NCBI GenBank assembly: GCA_017882285.1
Contig: JADGPS010000014.1
Location: forward strand, 1 to 48,742
Direction: 5' to 3'
Length of the DNA: 48,742 bases
From: Paludibacter sp.
GTDB taxonomy: Bacteria; Bacteroidota; Bacteroidia; Bacteroidales; Paludibacteraceae
Shown here: positions 1 to 7,842 of the stretch, piece by piece
How the letters are laid out: each line of letters opens with the position of its first letter
How positions within the stretch are numbered: position 1 is the stretch's first letter
Notes under the pieces: model-generated
What the model was told of the DNA's origin: nothing
What the model saw: the letters and a program-made list of their open reading frames with translations, nothing else
The model's database searches: none
Made by a program: the position numbers and the translations under genes

Positions 1-660
1 AACCGAAGCTGTTGTCATCGAGGTTCCACTATCACCAACCCGAATAATTTCCTGACCATTAATTTCAGCTCCGGTTGAGTCCAGATTTGAATTCCGGTAA
101 CCAAAATAGTTATCTGAAATCACATGATTTACTGTTACACCATTAACTAACCACACTACCAGCAAAGTGCCTGAATTTGTTTTATTTACAAATGAGCAAT
201 GATCTACTTTATTATTTGCTCCGTACAACGAAACCCATTTACTGTCTACAGTATTCAATGCCGGGTTATAGTTTTCGATGGCTGTATTGGTTAATCTGCA
301 ATTTTCGGCAAACAATGACGATGACGTACGAAAAGATACAACTTCAGAACCACTTAAAGTGCCGTCTTTGAAATAAAGGCCGGATATTTCGATATAACTT
401 CCGGAAAATCCCAATTTTGAAGTTCCAGTCAAAATAACACTTCCGGCTGTTTCTGCCAACATAACTATGGGTTGAGTTATTGTTCCGAATGCTCTAAATG
501 AAATGGATTGATTTGCCCATGTGCCGTTTTTCATAACGATGGTATCGCCTGCAATCCAACTTCCGCCATTTATTTCGGCGGCAGTGGAAACGATAGTGCG
601 TTTTGCGCTTATTGACCAAGAACAAAGTAAAAAAATCAAAGTGAAAATCAGTTGCTTCAT
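1..660 (-). CDS. Polysaccharide lyase family 6-like (alginate lyase / chondroitinase B type), 3' end beyond window
   Basis: The frame is open from ATG at 660 to the window edge, giving the first 220 residues. It starts with a signal peptide (MKQLIFTLIFLLCSWSISA). It then shows the repetitive short beta-strand and Asn-rich pattern of a right-handed parallel beta-helix. Phrases such as ISGLYFKDGT, ENCRLTNTAIENYNP and NGQEIIRVGDS resemble PL6 enzymes (chondroitinase B and alginate lyases). These cleave uronic-acid-containing polysaccharides by beta-elimination. The catalytic Lys/Arg region lies further on and cannot be checked. It is the last visible gene of a minus-strand operon with two other lyases and an acetylesterase, 84 bp after the upstream gene. 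Substrate is inferred only: alginate, glucuronan or a glycosaminoglycan. Confidence 0.8.
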   Translation of the reverse strand, partial: MKQLIFTLIFLLCSWSISAKRTIVSTAAEINGGSWIAGDTIVMKNGTWANQSISFRAFGTITQPIVMLAETAGSVILTGTSKLGFSGSYIEISGLYFKDGTLSGSEVVSFRTSSSLFAENCRLTNTAIENYNPALNTVDSKWVSLYGANNKVDHCSFVNKTNSGTLLVVWLVNGVTVNHVISDNYFGYRNSNLDSTGAEINGQEIIRVGDSGTSMTTASV

Positions 661-744
661 TTTATTTTTTTGAAAACGCGGGCAAGTAGTTTCCATCTCA
701 CCCGCGTTAAAACCTAAACAAATCTATAGTTCTTAAAAATCTAC

Positions 745-1767
745 TTAATCTAATGCAACTTTACCGGAAGCCGTTTTTCCGTCAGCACCGATAAAACGCA
801 CGAGGTACAAACCTTTTTGCAGCGAAGTTTCCAATTTTCCTGTAGTTTTTGCATTCATCATTTCCGAGCCGGCGAGGTTGAACACTTTAACGTTACCCAA
901 TCCGTTGGTAACAATTGTTTTTCCAAAAGATGAAATGCCATTATTGTCTTTGTTTACTTGCGAAAGTCCTGAAATTATACCCAAAACTACTGAATCCCAC
1001 GATTTCCCAACACGAATCCCACCGATTTGAGCACCGATTCCGCGTTGACGAAGATTGATACCAAACTTATTACTTGTACCGTAATCTGTTTGAGAATCAG
1101 CAGCAATCAGTTTATTAGTCTGAGAAGCCTCAGGTAATGACAAATCAGGATCAATATACAGAGTTACTATATCGTCACTGGCTACAGTACCAACAGTTTC
1201 ATATACCAATACAAATAAATGATTTACATCAAGACTAAATTGACTGGATTCAGTCATTGTAGTTGTATTCTTGGTAACTCCGAAGGTCAATACTCCAGCA
1301 CTTGTTACTTTCGCAAAAATACGACCACGTGTCATTGATGATGTCTTTGAGCCCTCTAAAGTAAAAAAATCCCTTAAAGACGATTTCTTACTATTAATTG
1401 AAATTTTAGCTAAGAAAGCAACATAAGTTTTAGTTTCATTGGCAACTACAACAGTATCTGTACCATAAGTAATAACTTTCGTTGAAATACGTTGTCCATT
1501 TGTACCTGTTGCAGTGCTTCCAATAAGTGAATCAAGCACAGCTACGTTGCCTATGTTCGATCCATAATATCCTGTGTAAAATAATGCCCCTTCACCAACT
1601 TTAGGACTAACACCTAAGTTATCAGACGATTTTAAACATACATACCAATTGTTGTAACCTTCAACATTTCCATTGATTGGGGCTGTTGCAAAGTTTTCAA
1701 TAAATACTTGTGCGTTCAAAGTCATTGCAGCGACGCACACTACTAAAAAGAGAAAAAGTTTTTTCAT
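745..1767 (-). CDS. Secreted protein with T9SS type A C-terminal sorting domain, unknown N-terminal function
   Basis: A 340-residue protein with an N-terminal signal peptide (MKKLFLFLVVCVAAMTLNAQ). The last ~55 residues look like a type IX secretion sorting domain: VKVFNLAGSEMM, a short basic linker, then LQKGLYLVRFIGADGKTASGKVALD-like strands (KGLYLVRF is the hallmark). Such domains send proteins across the outer membrane, often to the cell surface. The central ~250 residues are Ser/Thr-rich and beta-rich, with no catalytic motif I can name. The domain could be a lectin-like or carbohydrate-binding jelly roll. It sits between lyase genes (34 bp after the upstream gene, 84 bp before the next), which suggests a surface role in binding the same polysaccharide. 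That role is inference. Confidence 0.75.
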   Translation of the reverse strand: MKKLFLFLVVCVAAMTLNAQVFIENFATAPINGNVEGYNNWYVCLKSSDNLGVSPKVGEGALFYTGYYGSNIGNVAVLDSLIGSTATGTNGQRISTKVITYGTDTVVVANETKTYVAFLAKISINSKKSSLRDFFTLEGSKTSSMTRGRIFAKVTSAGVLTFGVTKNTTTMTESSQFSLDVNHLFVLVYETVGTVASDDIVTLYIDPDLSLPEASQTNKLIAADSQTDYGTSNKFGINLRQRGIGAQIGGIRVGKSWDSVVLGIISGLSQVNKDNNGISSFGKTIVTNGLGNVKVFNLAGSEMMNAKTTGKLETSLQKGLYLVRFIGADGKTASGKVALD

Positions 1768-1801
1768 AAGAATAATTTTTTAATTTAACGTGTTTTTTGT
1801 T

Positions 1802-2971
1802 TTAAAATAATATGTAGTTATAATTTTTTTTCGATTCTTTCTTTGTGTTTTCATACAGTTTCTGATAATCAGAATTTCCGGTTAATTTATCGGTTCGGTA
1901 GAGTTGCAGATACAAAAAATTTTGATCTTCATCCCATGAATTTATCTGACTATATTGAAATTGACTTTGTGGTTTTCCGGCAAATTGAGCCATAAAATCC
2001 AACGCTTTTGAAATACTTCTGCCGTCCGATGACTTTGCATTAAACAAATTAATATTCAATGTTTTAGCGATATAACACATATCCAGTATATGAGTCAGGT
2101 TGAAAGTTGAATAGTGCAGCGCTTTGGTTCTGGCTAATTCCAAGGGTTGCTTTCCATCCGGTTCAATTTGAGCGAAAATCCGCCGCGCAGCAAAATCGTC
2201 AATATATTTTCGGGCAATATTTTCTTTTCCTACAAAAAGAGCCACTCGTGTCAGCTGAACGTCAAACGCTGTTCCGTGATTGTTTTTAGCTTTATATTCC
2301 TGATTCCCTACCTCGGAAGTCATCATCCAATTCAGATATTCCGTAAACCAACTTTGTAAACCCTGCTGATCCGGAGCTGTAAATTTAATGGATTTTTTCA
2401 ATAATTCAATGCCATCGAGCATATCAACAAATTTGTAGGTTTCAATCATGCCTGCACCACGTCCTTTTCCTCCAAAATGACCGAAAATGGTTTGCCCGAA
2501 ATTCACATTCGGGTTCATTCGCGTTTTTGGATTCAAAAACCAGATTCGCAGATTTTCAACCGCTTTGGCAGCATATTTTTCTTGTGAAGTCAGGTAATAA
2601 GCTAATGATAAATTAACTATGCTGTTAGCCATGGTTGCTAAATTCTTTTTATCGGTAGTTAAAACAGCTTTATTGCTAACTCCATCTTTGCGGATATAGG
2701 GTCCTGTTGGATTTGCCGGATCTGGCCACCAGTAAGGTGCGCAACTGATATAATCGTGTAAGTCGCCGCTTGGTGCCGGTGTAACCTTGTCCATAACGGA
2801 AGATATATTTTTAGTCAAAGCTTTGTTTGCATCCTTAAACAGCTGATCTTTTGCAGCTGATCTTTCAGACTTAGCTTTGTTCAGACTTTCCAAATTCCAA
2901 ACCCTTGGTTGACTTAGTAAGTTTCCGGTTGAAAGTAGAAAAATAAATGCTAAAAAAATTATTTTTTTCAT
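1802..2971 (-). CDS. Alginate lyase superfamily protein (PL5/PL38-like), paralogue B
   Basis: A 389-residue exported protein with a signal peptide ending near residue 20. It belongs to the alginate_lyase (alpha/alpha toroid) fold group. Visible motifs are PSGDLHDYISCAPYWWPDP at ~67-85, PYIRKDG at 91-97, NFGQTI at 157-162, NNHGTAFDVQ at 230-239 and QPLELARTKALHYSTFNL at 275-292. The Asn-His pair (231-232) matches the catalytic NNH motif of PL5 alginate lyase A1-III. The YSTFNL region would carry the other catalytic Tyr. Bacteroidota proteins of this shape also include the PL38 glucuronan lyases, so alginate and glucuronan are both possible substrates. It lies 39 bp after a closely related paralogue, evidence for tandem duplication. 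Confidence 0.85.
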   Translation of the reverse strand: MKKIIFLAFIFLLSTGNLLSQPRVWNLESLNKAKSERSAAKDQLFKDANKALTKNISSVMDKVTPAPSGDLHDYISCAPYWWPDPANPTGPYIRKDGVSNKAVLTTDKKNLATMANSIVNLSLAYYLTSQEKYAAKAVENLRIWFLNPKTRMNPNVNFGQTIFGHFGGKGRGAGMIETYKFVDMLDGIELLKKSIKFTAPDQQGLQSWFTEYLNWMMTSEVGNQEYKAKNNHGTAFDVQLTRVALFVGKENIARKYIDDFAARRIFAQIEPDGKQPLELARTKALHYSTFNLTHILDMCYIAKTLNINLFNAKSSDGRSISKALDFMAQFAGKPQSQFQYSQINSWDEDQNFLYLQLYRTDKLTGNSDYQKLYENTKKESKKNYNYILF

Positions 2972-3010
2972 CTGATCGTAATTGTTGTTTAATTGATAAT
3001 GTATTGATTT

Positions 3011-4186
3011 TTAATAGAGTATTAAGCTAACTTCTTTATCCGAATCGCTGATTTTATTCCTGTAATACTTTTCATAAACCGGTTTTGGAAGAAATTTATC
3101 GGCACGGTATAATTGCCAGCAAAGTTTCTTTTGAACGCCATCCCAGTCTTTTATTTGTTTATAAGGAAATTGACTAATCGGTTTTCCAACAAATTGAGTC
3201 AAAAAGTCAATCGCTTTTGTAATACTTCTACCGTCATTCGATTTCACGTTAAATAAATCAATATTCAATGTTTTTGCTATGAAACACATATCCAAAATAT
3301 GCGTTAAATTAAAAGTTGAATAACCCAATGCCGTTGTGCGTGCCAATTCCAGCGGTTGCGAACCATCCGGTTCAATTTGCGTGAAAATTCGACGTGCTGC
3401 AAAATCGTTGATATATTTCCTGGCAATTTCTTCTTTTCCAACAAAAAGTGCATATTGTGTAGCCTGAACATCGAAAGCGGTTCCGTGATTGTTCTTAGCA
3501 TTATATTCTTCGTAACCGATTTCGGAAGTCATCATCCAGTCCAGGTAAGCATTAAACCAGCTAATCAAGTCCTGACGATCATCTGGTGTAAATTTAGAAG
3601 ATTTTTTCAACAATTCAATGCCTTCCAACATTTCAACAAAAGAATAGGTGTCAATAATACCTTCTCCACGTCCTTTTCCATCGTTTCTCCCCGGAATTGT
3701 TTGTCCGAAATTCATATTCGGATTCATTTTGGTTTGCGGATTCAGAAACCAAATTCGTAGATTTTCAATCGCTTTTGCAGCATACCGTTCATCCGAAGTC
3801 AGATAATAAGCTGCCGATAAGCAAGTTACACTTTTAGCCGTATTGCCTAAATTGGCTCTGTCAAATTTATCAACTTCACTATTTATCACGCCATCTTTGC
3901 GGATATATGGTCCGCTCGGATTTTTGGGATCGGGCCACCAATATTTTCCTGCACTCAAATAATCGTGTTTATTACCACTTGGCGGAACAGTTTCCTTATC
4001 CATTACCGTTGAAATGCTTGTTGACAACGCTTTGTCAGCATCTTTGAGAACTAATTTAGCAGCTTCCGAAGTCAAGGATTTTGACTGATTTAATTTTTCC
4101 AGGTTCCATAATCTGGTTTGACTTTGTAAACTACCTGCTGAAAGAATAAATAGAGAAATGAATACATTGAAAAATAAATTTTTCAT
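3011..4186 (-). CDS. Alginate lyase superfamily protein (PL5/PL38-like), paralogue A
   Basis: A 391-residue exported protein colinear with its downstream neighbour over its whole length. The signal peptide ends near residue 22. It has PPSGNKHDYLSAGKYWWPDP at ~68-87, PYIRKDG at 93-99, NFGQTIPG at 159-166, NNHGTAFDVQ at 232-241 and QPLELARTTALGYSTFNL in the C-terminal half. The catalytic Asn-His is retained, so both copies look active. Differences are scattered rather than clustered, indicating an old duplication followed by specialisation, perhaps endo versus exo action or different block preference. It starts 62 bp after the esterase gene and is probably co-transcribed with it. Confidence 0.85.
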   Translation of the reverse strand: MKNLFFNVFISLFILSAGSLQSQTRLWNLEKLNQSKSLTSEAAKLVLKDADKALSTSISTVMDKETVPPSGNKHDYLSAGKYWWPDPKNPSGPYIRKDGVINSEVDKFDRANLGNTAKSVTCLSAAYYLTSDERYAAKAIENLRIWFLNPQTKMNPNMNFGQTIPGRNDGKGRGEGIIDTYSFVEMLEGIELLKKSSKFTPDDRQDLISWFNAYLDWMMTSEIGYEEYNAKNNHGTAFDVQATQYALFVGKEEIARKYINDFAARRIFTQIEPDGSQPLELARTTALGYSTFNLTHILDMCFIAKTLNIDLFNVKSNDGRSITKAIDFLTQFVGKPISQFPYKQIKDWDGVQKKLCWQLYRADKFLPKPVYEKYYRNKISDSDKEVSLILY

Positions 4187-4248
4187 AAAACTGAATGAGA
4201 ATAAATTGATATTTTAATTATTACAAACTATTGACTATAAACTACCTA

Positions 4249-5805
4249 CTAATATTTCGTTGTCTTTATTCCTGCTGTCAGCAAAGGAAAATCATCTGTC
4301 CGGAAAGGTGTTGCCGGAAAATCAGCACTGTTTTTCAGGTTAGCTTCTGTCCAGTTTGCCCAGCCATAACGCACGGCAGTTGGCGATGTTACACTTTCTG
4401 CCCAAACAATGATTTGATTATTCTTTATTTCTGCTTTTGCAGGAATAAATTGTTTGTCGGCACCACAAATAATAAAGCCTTGCAATTCGCCATTAACTTT
4501 CAATCCATCGTACACAAAATCAAACGATAAAATTGCCTGATTTGCTTTGAATTCCACACTTTTATAAACAGGACCCGAATAAGGAACGTTTATGCCATAA
4601 ACAGTATTAAAAGCAATGGCTGACAGCCGTTTACCCACCGGTTCTTTGTGTGGTGGGTGAATCGTGTTTTTTTCGCCCACGTCGATAGAAACTGCCATAC
4701 CCGTATTTTTGACTTTTTGCCATGTCAGCAATTGCGCTTCGCGAAGTTCGGCCCAAAGTGGTCTATCGCCATAACCTGTATTAGCATAATTTGCCAACTG
4801 AACAAACAAAAACGGCATGTTTGGATTCTTGAAATCAGAACGCCATTGTTCAATTACTGCAGGAAATAAAGTCCGGTATTGCGCGGCACGAGGTGAATTA
4901 TGTTCACCCTGATACCAGATAGCTCCTTTTACAGAATAAGGAATAACACGCTTCAACATCGTGTTGTACAAACCATATGGACGATTGTAGTTCTGTTCGC
5001 CCATCGGTTCTTTTGGATTTTTCAAACCAGTATTTCCTGCTTTAACAGAATCTTGGTATTGTTTCAAGTCTTTTACATAATTTGAAACCAACTGAAAATA
5101 CTTTTCTTTTCCTAATTTGGAATAATAGCTTTCGTAATTTTCAACAATCGGAGCCAATTCGGGATTTTTTAAAAGAGACTCACGACTCATCCATGTTTCT
5201 GCACCCGAACCGCCTTTATAACAACAAATTACGCCAACCGGAACATTCAGTTTTTCTTGTAAGTCTTTTGCAAAAAAATACGCAACAGCTGACATTGAAG
5301 AAACATTTTCGGTGGTTGCAGTGCGCCAGTTCATATCACCACGCTTTTTGTCGCCTTCGTAAGCCAGATAAGGCACCATCACGAAACGAATGTTTTTATT
5401 CGTTGCATTGGCAATATGTTCTTTGGCACCATCATTTTGGTCGAGTCTCCAACCCATATTCGATTGTCCGCCTGCAATCCAAACGTCACCGATATATATT
5501 TCTTTTAACTTCACAGTATCGTTTGAACAAATTACTTGCATAGAATAGGGACCACCTTCTTTTAATGCCGATAAATCCATGTTCCAAACGCCGTTATTAT
5601 CACTTCTCGATTGAAAGTGCTTTCCCTGAACGTTAACGGTTACATTGGAAGCAGGTGCTGAAGTCCCCCAAATAGTTACCTTAGAATTACGTTGCAAAAC
5701 CCCACCCTCATTGAAAAGTTCGACAAGTTTTAGTTTTTGAGCATCAGCATAAATGCACAAAATCAAGCTCAATATAATAATGTTAAACCTAAATTTAATT
5801 TTCAT
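4249..5805 (-). CDS. Exported SGNH acetylesterase, sialate O-acetylesterase (SASA) family
   Basis: A 518-residue protein with signal peptide (cleavage near ADAQ, residue 23). A small N-terminal beta domain precedes the SASA hydrolase domain. The nucleophile block AGGQSNMGW places Ser115 as nucleophile. The oxyanion-hole blocks GGSGAETWM (~199-207) and IWYQGEHNS (~296-304) are present. The catalytic Asp/His block is near SIDVGEKNTIHPPHK, with His383. Family members remove O-acetyl groups from sugars. Next to uronate lyases it more likely deacetylates an acetylated uronan (bacterial glucuronan and bacterial alginate are naturally O-acetylated) than sialic acid. First gene of the operon; its start codon is 31 bp from the operator repeat. 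The stop codon falls in a dispersed repeat. Confidence 0.87.
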   Translation of the reverse strand: MKIKFRFNIIILSLILCIYADAQKLKLVELFNEGGVLQRNSKVTIWGTSAPASNVTVNVQGKHFQSRSDNNGVWNMDLSALKEGGPYSMQVICSNDTVKLKEIYIGDVWIAGGQSNMGWRLDQNDGAKEHIANATNKNIRFVMVPYLAYEGDKKRGDMNWRTATTENVSSMSAVAYFFAKDLQEKLNVPVGVICCYKGGSGAETWMSRESLLKNPELAPIVENYESYYSKLGKEKYFQLVSNYVKDLKQYQDSVKAGNTGLKNPKEPMGEQNYNRPYGLYNTMLKRVIPYSVKGAIWYQGEHNSPRAAQYRTLFPAVIEQWRSDFKNPNMPFLFVQLANYANTGYGDRPLWAELREAQLLTWQKVKNTGMAVSIDVGEKNTIHPPHKEPVGKRLSAIAFNTVYGINVPYSGPVYKSVEFKANQAILSFDFVYDGLKVNGELQGFIICGADKQFIPAKAEIKNNQIIVWAESVTSPTAVRYGWANWTEANLKNSADFPATPFRTDDFPLLTAGIKTTKY

Positions 5806-5835
5806 TCGAAAATGTTTTATGAAATGAAATATTGA

Positions 5836-5872
5836 TTTTGGTCAACCAAATAAATTTGGTTGACCAAAAGTA
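5836..5872 (-). promoter_or_regulatory. Operon promoter overlapped by a 16-bp perfect inverted repeat (probable repressor operator)
   Basis: Bases 5836-5851 (ttttggtcaaccaaat) and 5854-5869 are perfect inverted repeats separated by two bases. Each arm contains TGGTCAACCA or its complement, a TGGT-N2-ACCA core like the sites bound by FadR-subfamily GntR regulators. On the minus strand the phylum -7 element TACTTTTG lies at 5872-5865 and overlaps the outer arm, so a bound protein would cover the start site. The first gene begins 31 bp downstream. GntR-type regulators are known for alginate-use operons in marine Bacteroidota. Assigning this site to one is inference, and no regulator gene is in the window. 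Confidence 0.75.
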
Positions 5873-6258
5873 CACTATAAGTTGACAATAAAAAAATATA
5901 TTATGAAGTTTTTTATAAAACATGCTGTAAAACATAATATTGGTTTTATATTAAGGTAAAAAATGAATGATAATTAAGTTGAAATTATTTTTCAATGCTA
6001 AACAAAGGAATGAAATTAAAGAAAAAGTTATTGAAAAAGTAATGTCGGATTCGAATTAATTGGTTTAAAAACCGGGAATTTGATTAGAAGGGAATTTCTG
6101 TTTAAATGGAACAATTTATTTAACGCACGAAATACATTTAACTCTTCACCCAATTAACCGATAAATTTTGGTTTTATTTAATGTTATAAAACATACATTT
6201 AAAGCATATTTAACTCAATATATTTGGAAATCAATAAATAACACTGTACTTTTGCCTC

Positions 6259-6341
6259 GTGATTTTTTCATAGTATTAGATTTAAGGTTAACAAAGATTG
6301 GTAGATTACCGTGAGGTAAAGCTACCTTTCGTCTTTTATAG
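6259..6341 (+). ncRNA. Conserved small RNA or leader, copy 1
   Basis: A -7 element TACTTTTG at 6247-6254 is followed by a block (6257-6304) that is identical base for base over 48 nt to 26675-26722. A hairpin follows: GGTAG (6300-6304), an inner stem TTACC/GGTAA with a GTGA loop, and CTACC (6322-6326). The segment TTTCG-N2-TTTTATAG (6327-6341) is again shared with copy 2. The loop sequences differ between copies while the outer GGTAG/CTACC pairing is kept, which supports a structured RNA. A second hairpin at 6379-6401 may close the transcript, but it lacks a T tract. purD has its own promoter downstream, so this need not be a purD leader. It may belong to a described Bacteroidales motif such as Bacteroidales-1 RNA; I cannot confirm that. 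Confidence 0.7.
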
Positions 6342-6487
6342 ACTTACCATAAATAACCCAACCACTAAAAGAACCCATAGTTCGTCATTTGACGAAGAAC
6401 TAAAATACCGTCGTCACACATAAATATTTTCTTTTTGCAAATAATGTTGCAATTTACTGTTCTACTATAATCCCACTTTAGGAATTC

Positions 6488-6518
6488 TTGCCTCTTTCAA
6501 ACAATTTCCTTACTTTTG
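6488..6518 (+). promoter_or_regulatory. purD promoter
   Basis: TTG at 6488-6490 and TACTTTTG at 6511-6518 are separated by 20 bases, matching the Bacteroidota -33/-7 promoter pattern. The predicted start site leaves a leader of about 20 nt before the purD ATG. Confidence 0.7.
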
Positions 6519-6544
6519 CAACATAAACTCAATCACAAAGCCCA

Positions 6545-7813
6545 ATGAACATTCTTCTCCTCGGCTCTGGCGGACGCGAACATGCAATGGCTTGGAAAAT
6601 AGTTCAAAGTCCAAAACTTTCGCAGCTTTTTATTGCACCCGGAAATCCGGGAACAGCTTCTTTAGGGACGAATTTGCCGATTGCTGCCGATAATTTTCCG
6701 GCGCTAAAAAACGCCGTATTGGAAAATAAGATTGATTTAGTTGTGGTTGGACCTGAAGATCCGCTGGTAAAAGGAATTGTAAACTTTTTTGCGGATGATG
6801 ATGAATTAAAAAATATTCCGGTTGTTGGACCGAATAAAGTAGGTGCACAACTTGAAGGCAGCAAAGATTTTTCAAAACAATTTATGTTCCGCCACAATAT
6901 CCCAACAGCAGGATATTTAAGTGTAACCAAGGAAGATATTGCCGAAGGAATTGAATTTCTAAAAAAAATGCAACCTCCTTACGTACTCAAAGCTGATGGA
7001 TTGGCTGCAGGAAAAGGTGTTTTGATTCTGAATGATTTAGACGAAACAATATCAGAATTGAAAGCCATGCTCGCCGGCAAATTCGGCACTGCGAGTAAAA
7101 CCGTGGTGATTGAAGAATTTCTTTCAGGAATTGAATGTTCGGTATTTGTAATTACTGATGGGAAAAACTACAAAATTCTGCCCGAAGCCAAAGATTATAA
7201 ACGTATTGGTGAAAGAGATAAAGGTCTGAATACAGGTGGTATGGGTGCTGTTTCACCTGTTCCGTTTGCCGATGCCGAATTTATGCGAAAGGTAGATGAA
7301 CGCATTATTAAACCTACAATAGATGGACTTAACAGCGAAGGGATTGTTTATAAAGGTTTTATCTTTTTTGGCTTGATAAAAGTAAACAACGAACCTTTCA
7401 CTATCGAATATAATGCCCGAATGGGCGACCCGGAAACAGAAGTGGTTATGTTGCGAATCAAAAGCGACTTTGTTGATTTGCTGGAAGGTGTAGCAAGCGG
7501 AAATCTGAACGAAAAAATGATACAAATTGACGATCGTTCCGCCGTTACAGTTATGTTAGTTTCAGGTGGTTATCCCGAAGAATTTGAAAAAGGAAAAATA
7601 ATCAGCGGTTTGGAAAGCGTTGACGGAAGTATAGTTTTTCATGCGGGAACAGCACTGAAAGATGGAAATATTGTTACCAATGGAGGCAGGGTAATTGCGG
7701 TAAGTTCTTATGGTTCAACTAAAGCTGAAGCATTGGCACTTTCTTTTAAGAATGCAAAAAAGATTCGGTTCGATAAGAAATACCTCAGGAGCGATATAGG
7801 GTTTGATCTATAA
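6545..7813 (+). CDS. purD: Phosphoribosylamine-glycine ligase (GAR synthetase)
   Basis: A 422-residue ATP-grasp enzyme of purine synthesis. It joins phosphoribosylamine and glycine to form GAR in the cytosol. The N-terminal Rossmann-like signature [17 protein letters not shown] is diagnostic. The ATP-grasp lobe has [14 protein letters not shown] (~146-159), the [17 protein letters not shown] segment, and the [15 protein letters not shown] loop. The metal-binding [12 protein letters not shown] motif follows. Length is typical. The ATG at 6545 is chosen because the Rossmann strand begins at residue 2. No other purine gene is adjacent. The stop codon lies inside a copy of the ACTATAAACTAC-type intergenic repeat. 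Confidence 0.97.
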   Translation: MNILLLGSGGREHAMAWKIVQSPKLSQLFIAPGNPGTASLGTNLPIAADNFPALKNAVLENKIDLVVVGPEDPLVKGIVNFFADDDELKNIPVVGPNKVGAQLEGSKDFSKQFMFRHNIPTAGYLSVTKEDIAEGIEFLKKMQPPYVLKADGLAAGKGVLILNDLDETISELKAMLAGKFGTASKTVVIEEFLSGIECSVFVITDGKNYKILPEAKDYKRIGERDKGLNTGGMGAVSPVPFADAEFMRKVDERIIKPTIDGLNSEGIVYKGFIFFGLIKVNNEPFTIEYNARMGDPETEVVMLRIKSDFVDLLEGVASGNLNEKMIQIDDRSAVTVMLVSGGYPEEFEKGKIISGLESVDGSIVFHAGTALKDGNIVTNGGRVIAVSSYGSTKAEALALSFKNAKKIRFDKKYLRSDIGFDL

Positions 7814-7842
7814 ACTACTAATTCATACAATTCGTATATAAA

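Larger units (their letters stand above)
5873..6544. other. Long intergenic region between the polysaccharide operon and purD
   Basis: Very AT-rich and without a convincing reading frame. From left to right it holds the upstream part of the divergent operon promoter, about 350 bp in which I see nothing specific, the small-RNA locus starting with its own -7 box at 6247-6254, a hairpin at 6379-6401 (AGTTC-GTCA / TGAC-GAACT with an internal loop), and the purD promoter. Confidence 0.6.

Noticed and set aside
5082-5543. Long open frame of 153 codons on the plus strand opposite the acetylesterase gene
   Set aside because: The minus-strand protein has a complete SGNH domain with all catalytic blocks; the antisense frame has no recognisable motif, no promoter and an unusual composition. 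The same holds for antisense frames opposite sufB (20425-20898) and the SpoIID gene (12409-12882).
6259-6404. Purine riboswitch controlling purD
   Set aside because: purD has its own promoter at 6488-6518 after the RNA, the structure lacks the three-way junction of a purine riboswitch, and an identical 5' block occurs upstream of an unrelated gene.
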